A DNA stretch of 64,000 bases from CBDHEY01 sp965262305 (GTDB lineage: Bacteria; Pseudomonadota; Gammaproteobacteria; Pseudomonadales; Cellvibrionaceae), in the NCBI GenBank assembly GCA_965262305.1, contig CBDHEY010000004.1, positions 1,612,001 to 1,676,000 on the forward strand, in the 5' to 3' direction. Positions 56,157-64,000 of the stretch are shown here, piece after piece (the first letter of the stretch is position 1; each line of letters begins with the position of its first letter). The translations under genes and the position numbers were made by a program. The notes beneath the pieces were generated by a model. The model searched no databases, was not told where the DNA came from, and saw only the letters and a program-made list of their open reading frames with translations.

Positions 56157-58991
56157 TTACTTTTTCTTTTTTTTGAGTAACGGCTTTAAATACTTCCCAG
56201 TATGAGATTCAGAGATTTTCGTGACAGATTCTGGTGTGCCTTGAGCGATTATTTGCCCGCCTCCACTGCCTCCCTCTGGACCCAAGTCAACAATCCAATC
56301 TGCTGTTTTCACGACGTCTAAATTATGTTCGATCACGACAATAGTATTTCCGTGATCTCTGAGACGATGCAACACAACCAACAACTGTTGGATATCGTGA
56401 AAATGTAAACCAGTAGTGGGTTCATCCAGAATGTAAAGTGTTTTACCTGTATCGCGTTTTGAAAGTTCTTTTGAAAGTTTAACTCTTTGGGCTTCACCAC
56501 CAGAAAGCGTCGTGGCAGCCTGACCCAAGCGAATATAGGAAAGCCCTACATCCATAAGTGTTTGTAGCTTTTTGGAAATAGAGGGAATAGCGTCAAAAAA
56601 CTCTCTCGCGTCTTCCACCGTGAGCTCGAGACATTCGTGAATATTTTTGCCTTTATATTTAATTTCCAGGGTTTCTCGATTGTATCGTTTGCCTTTGCAT
56701 ACATCACAAGGTACGTAGACGTCCGGTAAAAAGTGCATCTCGACTTTGACAACACCATCACCTTGGCACGCTTCGCAGCGTCCGCCTTTAACGTTAAAAC
56801 TAAATCGGCCGGGTTTATAGCCTCGAGATCGAGCTTCTTGAGTACCAGCAAAAAGTTCACGCACTGGGGTGAATATGCCAGTGTAGGTTGCCGGGTTTGA
56901 GCGAGGTGTTCTACCTATAGGGCTTTGGTCTATATCGACACACTTATCTAAGTATTCAAAACCTTCAATAGATTCATATTCTGCAGGAATTAGAGTTGTT
57001 GCTCCGTTCAGTGTCGTCGCTGCAAGAGGATAAAGCGTACCGTTAATCAGTGTTGATTTTCCCGAGCCAGAAACACCAGTAATACAGGTAAATAATCCAA
57101 TGGGTATTTCAAGGTCCACAGTTTGTAAATTGTTACCCTTGGCTCCTTTAAGTGTGAGAAATAATTCCTCATCGTTGGTGTGGCGCTGTTTGGGTACCTC
57201 AATAGATTGCTGTCCAGAAAGGTATTGTCCAGTAATAGAGCGCTTCGCTTTGACTACCTTGTTATAGTCTCCTGCCGCGATTATTTCTCCGCCGTGCACG
57301 CCGGCACCAGGGCCAACGTCGATTATGAAATCGGCAGTGCGAATGGCGTCTTCGTCGTGCTCAACTACGATTACGGTATTACCTAGGTCACGCAAATGAG
57401 TAAGCGTATTTAAAAGGCGGTCATTGTCTCTTTGGTGTAAACCGATAGAGGGTTCGTCAAGAATATACATGACGCCGACTAAGCCTGCTCCAATTTGGCT
57501 AGCGAGACGAATACGTTGAGCTTCACCTCCAGATAGCGTGTCTGCGCTGCGGTTTAACGTTAAGTAGTTAAGACCTACATTCACAAGAAAGCGAAACCTA
57601 TCCTCTAGCTCTTTAAGAATTTTTTCAGCGATTTCTTGTTTAGCACCTTCAAATGTCAGAGATTTAAAATATTCATAGCTATCTCCAACCGGCATCTCCG
57701 TCAGTTGAGGTAAGGTTTTGTTATCAACAAAAACATTACGTGCGTCTTTATTAAGCCTGGCGCCACCACATTCCGGACACTGGCTGGTCGAGAGGTATTT
57801 AGAAAGTTCTTCTCTAACCGAGTTACTTTCTGTTTCTCTAAAGCGCCTTTCAAGATTGGGGATTACGCCTTCGAATGTGTGACTTCGCATATAAACATCG
57901 CCACGATCATTCACATAACTAAAATCAATAACTTCTTTTTGCGAGCCGTACAAAATAATTTTTTGATGTTTTTTACTCAGTTTCTTCCATGGTTTGTCAA
58001 CATCAAATCCATAGTGTTCGGCTAACGACTTAAGCATGTGGAAATAATATAGGTTTCGCTTGTCCCACCCTCTAATCGCGCCTTGCGATAAAGGAGATTC
58101 AGGGAACTCGATAATACGCTCTTCAGAAAAGTACTGCTTTACGCCTAATCCGTCGCATGCAGGGCAAGCCCCGGCTGGGTTATTGAAAGAAAATAGTCTT
58201 GGCTCTAGTTCCGCAAGAGAATAATCACAGACCGGACACGAGTGCTTAGCGGAAAACATTTTGTCAGGAAGCTTTTCGTCCATATCGGCTAAAATGGCAA
58301 TGCCTTCTGACAAATTAATAGTGGTTTCGATAGATTCAGCAAGACGCGTTTTTATATCTTCCCTAATTTTAAATCTATCGACCACGACTTCGATTGTATG
58401 CTTTTTTCGTTTATCGAGATCTGGTGTATCGTCTAAGTCAACAATAATGCCATCGATTCTAGCTCTGATAAATCCGTCACGCCGCAAAGATTCGAATACA
58501 TGTAGATGTTCACCTTTACGCTCTCGAATGATTGGAGCCAATAGCATACATTTGCTTCCTTCAGGCATTTCCATAATTTGATCAACCATTTGAGAAACGG
58601 TTTGTGCTCTCAGAGGCTCTCCATGAATGGGACATCGAGGCTCACCAACCCTAGCGTAAAGAAGGCGCAAGTAGTCGTATATTTCTGTAATGGTGCCAAC
58701 CGTAGATCTTGGGTTATGCGAAGTTGACTTTTGTTCTATGGAAATCGCAGGGCTTAGCCCCTCAATATGATCGACGTCCGGTTTGTCCATCATTGATAAA
58801 AATTGGCGAGCATAGGTAGAAAGTGATTCTACGTATCTTCTTTGTCCTTCCGCATAAAGAGTATCAAAGGCAAGAGACGATTTTCCTGATCCAGATAATC
58901 CTGTGATCACGACTAATTTATCTCGAGGAATGTCGAGGTTAATATTTTTGAGATTATGGGTGCGGGCACCGCGAACTGAAATCGTATCCAA
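56157..58991 (-). CDS. uvrA: excinuclease ABC subunit UvrA
   Basis: UvrA recognises helix-distorting DNA damage and loads UvrB in nucleotide excision repair. The 944-residue ABC ATPase has two Walker A motifs (GLSGSGKSSL near residue 31 and GVSGSGKSTL in the second half), two LSGGEAQRI/V signatures and zinc modules (CPVCDYS with CPACDG, and CEACQGDG with CDVCKG). It ends in a short polylysine tail. The order uvrA, MFS transporter, ssb is common in gammaproteobacteria. I find no LexA box upstream. Confidence 0.97.
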   Translation of the reverse strand: MDTISVRGARTHNLKNINLDIPRDKLVVITGLSGSGKSSLAFDTLYAEGQRRYVESLSTYARQFLSMMDKPDVDHIEGLSPAISIEQKSTSHNPRSTVGTITEIYDYLRLLYARVGEPRCPIHGEPLRAQTVSQMVDQIMEMPEGSKCMLLAPIIRERKGEHLHVFESLRRDGFIRARIDGIIVDLDDTPDLDKRKKHTIEVVVDRFKIREDIKTRLAESIETTINLSEGIAILADMDEKLPDKMFSAKHSCPVCDYSLAELEPRLFSFNNPAGACPACDGLGVKQYFSEERIIEFPESPLSQGAIRGWDKRNLYYFHMLKSLAEHYGFDVDKPWKKLSKKHQKIILYGSQKEVIDFSYVNDRGDVYMRSHTFEGVIPNLERRFRETESNSVREELSKYLSTSQCPECGGARLNKDARNVFVDNKTLPQLTEMPVGDSYEYFKSLTFEGAKQEIAEKILKELEDRFRFLVNVGLNYLTLNRSADTLSGGEAQRIRLASQIGAGLVGVMYILDEPSIGLHQRDNDRLLNTLTHLRDLGNTVIVVEHDEDAIRTADFIIDVGPGAGVHGGEIIAAGDYNKVVKAKRSITGQYLSGQQSIEVPKQRHTNDEELFLTLKGAKGNNLQTVDLEIPIGLFTCITGVSGSGKSTLINGTLYPLAATTLNGATTLIPAEYESIEGFEYLDKCVDIDQSPIGRTPRSNPATYTGIFTPVRELFAGTQEARSRGYKPGRFSFNVKGGRCEACQGDGVVKVEMHFLPDVYVPCDVCKGKRYNRETLEIKYKGKNIHECLELTVEDAREFFDAIPSISKKLQTLMDVGLSYIRLGQAATTLSGGEAQRVKLSKELSKRDTGKTLYILDEPTTGLHFHDIQQLLVVLHRLRDHGNTIVVIEHNLDVVKTADWIVDLGPEGGSGGGQIIAQGTPESVTKISESHTGKYLKPLLKKKKK

Positions 58992-59024
58992 AGCTTTATT
59001 TCCGTCAAACTCGCAAAGCCGCTA

Positions 59025-59062
59025 AGTATACGTTTTTTTCATTAAATTGATTAAGGAATCAA
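59025..59062 (-). promoter_or_regulatory. uvrA promoter region with inverted repeat
   Basis: On the minus strand a TATACT box (59030-59025) precedes uvrA by about 35 bases. Upstream of it, TTGATT and AATCAA (59047-59062) form a perfect inverted repeat around four bases, at the place of the -35 region. No SOS box of the CTGT-N8-ACAG type is present. Confidence 0.35.
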
Positions 59063-59120
59063 TGTCAAATGGAATAATTATTCTTGTTTTGAATAAATGT
59101 TGATCAGGCCAATGGGGAAA

Positions 59121-59819
59121 TTAGTCTAGCCCTTCAACATCTCTAACCCAATTACTTGCTTCTAAGCGGTTTTTTACACCTATTTTTTTGTAAACATTAT
59201 AAAGGTGGCTTTTCACCGTATGCTCGCTCACTTCCAGGGCTTCTGAAATCGCCGCGTTTGTCGCTCCATCTTTAATCAGCTTGAGAATCTGTTTTTCTCG
59301 TTTCGTCAAACTGATGTTTAATTTATTAAGCCCATTTGAGGGCGCGCGTCGATTTTTGTCTAAGAAGTGGTGTAGCAGCCGACGAGGTACCCAATAATCA
59401 CCCTCAAGTAAGCACCCTAGACCGCGAATCAACTGCTCTTTATCTGTGTCGTTGTAAAAAATCCCAAAAATTGAAGGCCAATCTAGAAGTTTCTCATGTT
59501 CGCTGTCGTACTCTGCGTTTAACAGAGCCGCTGGAACTTCACCTATACGCGAATGTAGGTCATTTACAATGTTTGATAGCGTTTCGATTTCTTTTCCTGC
59601 GCAATCAACTAATACAAGGGTATTTTCTTCTGAAACTTCGTCTGGTGATTTCGCGACATCACACGAAATTTTCATTTCTTCACCAATAAGCCTTGCCAGC
59701 AATTCAGTTTGCAAGAAACTGTTGGTCGATAACAAAGTAATTTTATGATCTATTTCCGCTTCGTTTTGATACACGGGTTTACCTGAGAGTTTTTGATTCA
59801 TTAATTTATTTTGAGACAT
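59121..59819 (-). CDS. LuxR-type regulator, CsgD/VpsT-like
   Basis: The 232-residue product has a C-terminal LuxR helix-turn-helix (LTKREKQILKLIKDGATNAA, then ISEALEVSEHTVKSHLYN and KIGVKNRLEAS). The N-terminal part is receiver-like but lacks an obvious phosphorylation-site pocket. The segment GIFYNDTDKEQLIRGLGCLL followed by EGDYWVPRRLL matches the region of CsgD and VpsT that holds W[FLM][TS]R, the c-di-GMP-binding motif of VpsT. Here it is W143-V-P-R146, so c-di-GMP binding is uncertain. Its targets may concern matrix or biofilm genes, by analogy only. Confidence 0.82.
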   Translation of the reverse strand: MSQNKLMNQKLSGKPVYQNEAEIDHKITLLSTNSFLQTELLARLIGEEMKISCDVAKSPDEVSEENTLVLVDCAGKEIETLSNIVNDLHSRIGEVPAALLNAEYDSEHEKLLDWPSIFGIFYNDTDKEQLIRGLGCLLEGDYWVPRRLLHHFLDKNRRAPSNGLNKLNISLTKREKQILKLIKDGATNAAISEALEVSEHTVKSHLYNVYKKIGVKNRLEASNWVRDVEGLD

Positions 59820-59987
59820 TTATTTTGTCTGCATATTCCATGCGAAAATTGTCACTTATTGTAACTTAAATTTTCGGTTAAAAAATGGTTTTTATAATAA
59901 TTCTGAGCAAAAACTCATTCTTAAGTACTATTTTAGCTGTAGAAGATGAATTTTCGAGGGTTGTGAACAAAATATTTCTAATTTAGG

Positions 59988-60020
59988 TCACTATCGTGAT
60001 TGCATCACTATTGTTAGAAT
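59988..60020 (+). promoter_or_regulatory. overlapping inverted repeats and extended -10 before the MFS gene
   Basis: TCACtatcGTGA and GTGATtgcATCAC overlap at 59988-60008, and TGTTAGAAT (an extended -10 box) lies at 60012-60020, 34 bases before the MFS start. This could be an operator for the divergent regulator. The GTGA-TCAC spacing is five, not the six of a CRP site. Confidence 0.35.
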
Positions 60021-60053
60021 CGCAAAATTTTAAGAATAATAAAGGTTTTCTAA

Positions 60054-61388
60054 TTGAATTCTGAAGTTCGAATAGTAGGGTCTCTTGCACTTCTGTATGT
60101 ATTTCGCATGCTTGGCCTTTTTATGATCCTCCCGATTTTTGTCCTCTATGGCGCCGATTACAAGGGGGCGTCGCCATTTCTGCTTGGTTTGGCATTGGGT
60201 GTTTACGGTTTAACACAGGCGATTTTTCAAATTCCTCTTGGTTTGCTTTCCGATATATTTGGCAGAAAGATAATAATTATTTTGGGTTTGATTGTATTTG
60301 CAATTGGTAGTTTGGTCGCTGCAGTATCGACAAGCATCGAAGGGGTTATAATTGGTCGAGCGCTTCAGGGAAGTGGTGCCATAGCGAGCGCAATTATGGC
60401 GATGGTTGCTGATTTGACGTCTGAAGCAAATCGCACAAAAGCGATGGCAGCAATAGGTGCATCAATCGGTGTTTCATTTACTTTGGCTATGATTCTGGGA
60501 CCTGCCATTGCCTCATTTTCTGGGTTGCCGGGTATATTTGTCCTTTCTGCAATATTATCTCTCTTAGGTATTATTATTGTGGTATTCGCAGTCCCCACGC
60601 CGGCTCGAAGTCGAAATCATGGTGATGCTGGCGCGATCCCAAGGTTTATGATCGAAACGTTGAAAAATGTTCATTTATTGCGGCTTGATTTCGGAATTTT
60701 TGCGCTGCATGCAGTACTTATGGCTATGTTTATCGCTGTACCTTCGGTATTGGAGGGGGCAGGCTTAGAAAGAGAGTCTCATTGGTACATTTACTTGCCC
60801 ATTTTGCTCGTTTCTTTTGTCTGTATGGTTCCGTTGATGATTCTCAGTGAAAAAAAGCGGCAAGTAAAAACGGTGTTTATCTCGTCGATATTGATGCTTT
60901 TAGTTAGCCTGCTTCTTCATCTGTTTTTTACTGATTCGTTTTTCATTATCGTTGTTGCTTTGTTCGTGTTTTTTATTGCTTTCAACTTTTTGGAGGCAAC
61001 GCTTCCGTCTTGGGTGAGCAAAGTATCTCCAGCGGGAACCAAGGGAACCGCCATGGGAGTTTATTCAACAAGCCAATTTTTAGGTGCTTTTATAGGTGGA
61101 GCGCTTGGTGGATGGGTGCTTGATCAATTTGGCATGGGGCATGTGTTTGGGCTTTGCTTATTCATTTTGGTTAGCTGGCTAATGATCGCTGTCTTTATGG
61201 AGCCTCCAAAATATCTACATAGTCTATGTCTTGATGTGGATGATCGATTTAACGCGATTGATAAGGTACTAGCACTGCGAGGTGTTGAGGAGGCAAAGCA
61301 CGTTATAGAGGAATCATTGCTCTATCTAAAAGTGGATAAGCGACACTTCAACGAGCTAGATGCGCAAAAATTAGTCTCATCGAAATAG
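60054..61388 (+). CDS. MFS transporter, YajR-type
   Basis: The 444-residue inner-membrane protein has twelve hydrophobic segments and the MFS motif A GLLSDIFGRK after helix 2. It shares segments with E. coli YajR such as LGVYGLTQAIFQIPLGLLSD, GRALQGSGAIASA and GTAMGVYSTSQFLG. The soluble C-terminal part (LHSLCLDVDD onward, about 55 residues) corresponds to the ferredoxin-like YAM domain. The start codon is TTG with AAAGG upstream. YajR's substrate is not firmly known; drug-proton antiport is the usual suggestion. Confidence 0.9.
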   Translation: MNSEVRIVGSLALLYVFRMLGLFMILPIFVLYGADYKGASPFLLGLALGVYGLTQAIFQIPLGLLSDIFGRKIIIILGLIVFAIGSLVAAVSTSIEGVIIGRALQGSGAIASAIMAMVADLTSEANRTKAMAAIGASIGVSFTLAMILGPAIASFSGLPGIFVLSAILSLLGIIIVVFAVPTPARSRNHGDAGAIPRFMIETLKNVHLLRLDFGIFALHAVLMAMFIAVPSVLEGAGLERESHWYIYLPILLVSFVCMVPLMILSEKKRQVKTVFISSILMLLVSLLLHLFFTDSFFIIVVALFVFFIAFNFLEATLPSWVSKVSPAGTKGTAMGVYSTSQFLGAFIGGALGGWVLDQFGMGHVFGLCLFILVSWLMIAVFMEPPKYLHSLCLDVDDRFNAIDKVLALRGVEEAKHVIEESLLYLKVDKRHFNELDAQKLVSSK

Positions 61389-61635
61389 ATTGTTCTTTTT
61401 TTGTTGTTTTAGTGAGAGTATAGTTTTTAGTTAAACCCGCTGAACGAAATATTCAAATGGCTATTTTCCTGAGACAAATGAGATAGAATTATTTCGTTTA
61501 CGGTTAGTTATCAAGGCTGATTGGGCAGTGTTAAGGTTTTGATTTTGAAGAATAGTTTTATAAATTAGATGAAGGTTAATTGATTTTAATTAGAAAACTA
61601 AAATATTAACGACTTAGTGTTAGAGGAAAGTGGTT

Positions 61636-62166
61636 GTGGCGAGAGGCATAAATAAAGTAATTTTGATCGGTAATTGTGGACAAGATCCAGAAACGAAGTT
61701 TTCAGCTAGTGGTGCAGCCATTACTAATCTTAGTGTTGCAACATCTGAGACTTGGAAAGATAAACAAACAGGCGAAAATCAGGAAAGAACGGAATGGCAT
61801 CGTGTTGTTTTCTTTAATCGATTAGCTGAGATTGCTGGAGAATATTTGCGTAAAGGTAGTAAGGTTTATGTCGAAGGTTCTTTACGTACACGTAAATGGC
61901 AGGACCAGAATGGGCAAGACAGATATACAACTGAAATTGTTGCCAATGAGATGCAAATGCTAGATTCTCGCTCAGGCGGAGAGGGCGCATACCCAAATCA
62001 AGGTATGGGAGGCGGTTATCAGCCAAAAGCGCCATCGCAAACCCCTCAAATGACCAATAACCCGGGTATGTCGTCGGGTTACGCTCAACAAAATGCAGCG
62101 CCAAAGCCACAACAGCCATCTCAGCCTTCGGGAATGGATTCATTTGATGATGATATTCCGTTTTAA
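61636..62166 (+). CDS. ssb: single-stranded DNA-binding protein
   Basis: SSB coats single-stranded DNA in replication and repair. The 176-residue product starts MARGINKVILIGNCGQDPE and has the OB fold with WHRVVFFNRLAEIAGEYL and VYVEGSLRTRKWQDQNG. A Gly/Gln/Pro-rich linker and the C-terminal tip DDDIPF, which binds partner proteins, follow. Of two in-frame GTG codons the second is chosen because AGAGGA is then 8 bases away and the N-terminus matches relatives. No LexA box is visible upstream. Confidence 0.96.
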   Translation: MARGINKVILIGNCGQDPETKFSASGAAITNLSVATSETWKDKQTGENQERTEWHRVVFFNRLAEIAGEYLRKGSKVYVEGSLRTRKWQDQNGQDRYTTEIVANEMQMLDSRSGGEGAYPNQGMGGGYQPKAPSQTPQMTNNPGMSSGYAQQNAAPKPQQPSQPSGMDSFDDDIPF

Positions 62167-62487
62167 TTTACAGTAAATATTCAAAACTGAAAAATTTAGT
62201 TGTTATGAGCGTATCGCTTTGGACTTTTTAATGAGAGATGTCTTTCTCTGAGGTTCTAAATTTTAATCGAGTTTTAAAGTATTCTTTCGCTTGGTTTTTA
62301 TATCTAGAGTGGACTAAAAAATTTTAATAGCGCATTCTTTGAAGTTAAAGGCTGTGCTTTAGTCGAACACGAATCCTTTAAATTAGAAATTATTATTTAA
62401 GTAGCTGATCTTAACCTCTTTCAAATTTACCGCCCTTTTGATACTTTCCTTTAATTGGCTTATTTAGCGTTTGTTGAGAGATGTGCT
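62167..62487. other. gene-free spacer after ssb
   Basis: This is 321 bases of AT-rich sequence. It holds a small AGAGA/TCTCT hairpin near 62230 without a T tract and several TTTAA runs. I see no clear terminator, promoter or ORF. Confidence 0.5.
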
Positions 62488-63356
62488 TTGGCGTTTAAAC
62501 TATTAGTTGTTGGTAATGAAAAAACTCAGGTAATAAATCATTTGCGCAATAGATTGGATGATTTGCCTTATACTTTTAAAATTATCACAACTGAAGAAAT
62601 TTTAACTATGATATGCTGCAACTATGGGATGATTTACAACCCAATGTTGTTGTCAATATACCCTTGTTTGGAATTGGGTTTGATGGATCGCTAGAGCGAT
62701 CTTGTGCAGAGAAACTAGCATTTTTCTCAAGAGAAAAGTGTACGCCTTTCATACAGCTTTCTACCTATCATGTTTTTGGTGATCAGTTTTTTGAAGATGA
62801 AATAGCTGAAGAAATTAAAGTCGATCAGTTAGATCGTGTGGATTCTGAGCTGGCTGCTATCGAAAAATCAGCTTCCCTTGCAGATCACCATTTAATTCTA
62901 CGAATCAGCTGGATGATCGATGAACATGGAATTGGGTTGCTTGACGAAGTGCTCCCTAAATTATTGTCTGGATCATGTGATTACGCCGCTTCTGCAAATA
63001 ATTTTGGTCGTCCGGTATTCGCAGCATCGGTTTCTGATTTGATTATTGCAATCATTCAGCAGATTCTTTGTGGTTCAAATAACTGGGGTGTTTTTCATTT
63101 TCATAGCGCTGATTCTTGTTCTGAAGCGGGTTTTATAGACCATGTGTATCGAATGCTAATTTCTGAATTTCAGCTCAACCCTATCTTGCCAGAAATTACG
63201 GCGGTCGATGATCCCAGAAGAATGATGAGTGGAACCGCACTGTTGGGAGGAAATCGTTTAAATGAAAACTTCGGGATTCAATACCTGTCTTGGCGCAACG
63301 GATTGAAAGGCACTGTTCGTAACTGGTTGGCTGAAAAAGGCTATAACGTTAAATAA
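62488..63356 (+). pseudogene. RmlD-like sugar-nucleotide-binding/epimerase-fold gene with one frameshift
   Basis: The first frame, from a TTG with GAGAG upstream, gives MAFKLLVVGNEKTQVINHLR and runs to about 62600. The second frame continues the same Rossmann fold with LQLWDDLQPNVVVNIPLFG, then FIQLSTYHVFGDQFF and VDDPRRMMSGTALLGGNRL. One extra T in the AAATTTTAAC run at 62597-62606 would join them into a single protein of about 289 residues. The fold is that of dTDP-4-dehydrorhamnose reductase-like enzymes, but YxxxK is not conserved (STYHVFGD). It is either a recent pseudogene or a sequencing error. Confidence 0.7.
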
Positions 63357-63371
63357 TCTGTAGCTTAGAGG

Positions 63372-63402
63372 AGAGGCCGTATTCCACTGATTAGCCTCTT
63401 TT
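63372..63402 (+). terminator. weak terminator between RmlD-like gene and fabB
   Basis: AGAGGC and GCCTCT form a 6-bp stem with a 16-base loop followed by TTT. It lies between two convergent genes. Confidence 0.4.
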
Positions 63403-63464
63403 AACTCGTGCTATTTCTCTGTTACTTGTTTGTAAAGTAAGTAACTAAATTATTATTGCGACGC

Positions 63465-64000
63465 CTATTGTGAGTACTTCTGGAAAACTAATGTCGCATT
63501 GGTGCCACCAAAACCAAAACTATTCGACATCGCTCTTAAGATTTCAGTGCTTTTTTTCTCTGTCACAATAGACATATTATTCGCTTCATCATCGAGCTCA
63601 GAAACATTTGCAGATGCGGCGATAAATCCATGTTTCATCATCAGTAATGTGTAAATAACCTCTTGAACTCCAGTCGCACCCAACGAGTGTCCGGTAAGTG
63701 ACTTAGTAGAGCTGATATCTGGAATTTGTTCGCTAAAGACTTCTTTCACAGCTCTTAGCTCGGCAAGATCTCCAACAGGTGTACTCGTTCCATGAGAGTT
63801 AATATAGTCAATTTTACCTTCTACATTTTGCAGTGCTTGCCTCATGCATCGAGCTGCACCTTCACCAGATGGTGCTACCATGTCATATCCATCAGAAGTC
63901 GCGCCATAGCCTATTAGTTCTCCATATATTTTAGCGCCTCGAGCTAATGCATGATCCAGTGACTCGACTACAACACAGCCTCCACCACCAGCGATTACAA
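63465..64000 (-). CDS. fabB: beta-ketoacyl-ACP synthase I, C-terminal part
   Basis: The gene is open to the right edge, so its N-terminal part, including the active-site cysteine, lies outside. The visible 178 codons give IAGGGGCVVVESLDHALARG, GYGATSDGYDMVAPSGEG, the catalytic histidines in NSHGTSTPVGD and TGHSLGATGVQEV, and the NSFGFGGTNATLVF end. The YGATSDGYDMVAPSGEGA segment is typical of FabB rather than FabF. FabB elongates fatty acids and is required for unsaturated ones. fabA, its usual partner, may lie further right. Confidence 0.93.
   Translation of the reverse strand, partial: VIAGGGGCVVVESLDHALARGAKIYGELIGYGATSDGYDMVAPSGEGAARCMRQALQNVEGKIDYINSHGTSTPVGDLAELRAVKEVFSEQIPDISSTKSLTGHSLGATGVQEVIYTLLMMKHGFIAASANVSELDDEANNMSIVTEKKSTEILRAMSNSFGFGGTNATLVFQKYSQ

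Noticed and set aside
58261..58581. 106-codon plus-strand ORF opposite uvrA
   Set aside because: Shadow of uvrA.
59336..59689. 117-codon plus-strand ORF opposite the CsgD-like regulator
   Set aside because: Shadow frame; the minus-strand product has a clear LuxR domain.
59988..60008. CRP-binding site
   Set aside because: The GTGA and TCAC half-sites are five bases apart rather than six and flanking bases do not fit.
62597..62606. Programmed -1 frameshift in the RmlD-like gene
   Set aside because: In the reading frame the heptamer is A ATT TTA, not X XXY YYZ, and no downstream stem-loop is evident.

Overview
The window comes from a gammaproteobacterium, probably a marine, AT-leaning member of the Pseudomonas/Cellvibrio/Oceanospirillum side of the class. 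The clues are the gene order (a tRNA cluster, tufB, tRNA-Trp, secE-nusG-rplKAJL-rpoBC, then the str, S10, spc and alpha operons fused into one block), RpoC residue numbering that matches E. coli at the zinc site and catalytic loop, a YajR-type transporter between uvrA and ssb, and a FabB-type synthase. Genus cannot be fixed from the sequence alone.

Layout. (1) 1-2046: tRNA-Thr(TGT), Tyr(GTA), Gly(TCC), Thr(GGT), a terminator hairpin, tufB, a terminator, tRNA-Trp(CCA). (2) 2095-14146: secE, nusG, rplK, rplA, an L10-type leader, rplJ, rplL, an attenuator-like hairpin, a 28-codon CxxC ORF, rpoB, rpoC. (3) 14175-21088: rpsL-rpsG with a strong promoter and terminator, then fusA-tufA, then a second, divergent fusA with its own promoter and terminator. 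(4) 21139-35235: S10, spc and alpha operons through rplQ, including a 38-codon rpmJ, closed by a strong terminator. (5) 35464-47586: a complete glycogen block malQ-glgB-glgX-glgP-glgC-glgA. (6) 47618-50686: GNAT acetyltransferase, DODA-type dioxygenase, NodB-like deacetylase with an altered metal motif, SDR. (7) 51021-55962: a lipoprotein joining a collagen-like stalk to a beta-propeller, a decayed HxlR-regulator/alpha-beta-hydrolase pair, and a large VolA/Pla-1-type lipase lipoprotein on the minus strand. (8) 56157-63356: uvrA and a CsgD/VpsT-like regulator (minus), a YajR-type transporter, ssb, and an RmlD-like gene broken by one frameshift. (9) From 63465 to the right edge: the C-terminal part of fabB (minus).

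How it works together. Regions 1-4 are the transcription and translation core, with rrn-P1-like promoters (good -10 box followed by a GC-rich discriminator) before rpsL, the second fusA, rpsJ and rpsM, and probably before the tRNA cluster. This suggests growth-rate or stringent control. Region 5 makes (GlgC, GlgA, GlgB) and breaks down (GlgP, GlgX, MalQ) glycogen. Regions 6-8 are accessory and house-keeping genes, and the most unusual material (collagen-like lipoprotein, gene remnants, inverted repeats) lies between 50.7 and 56.2 kb.

I found no CRISPR array, prophage, insertion sequence or obvious undescribed multi-gene system. The best leads are the in-operon second EF-G, the collagen-propeller lipoprotein, the small CxxC ORF before rpoB and the decayed regulator/hydrolase locus.
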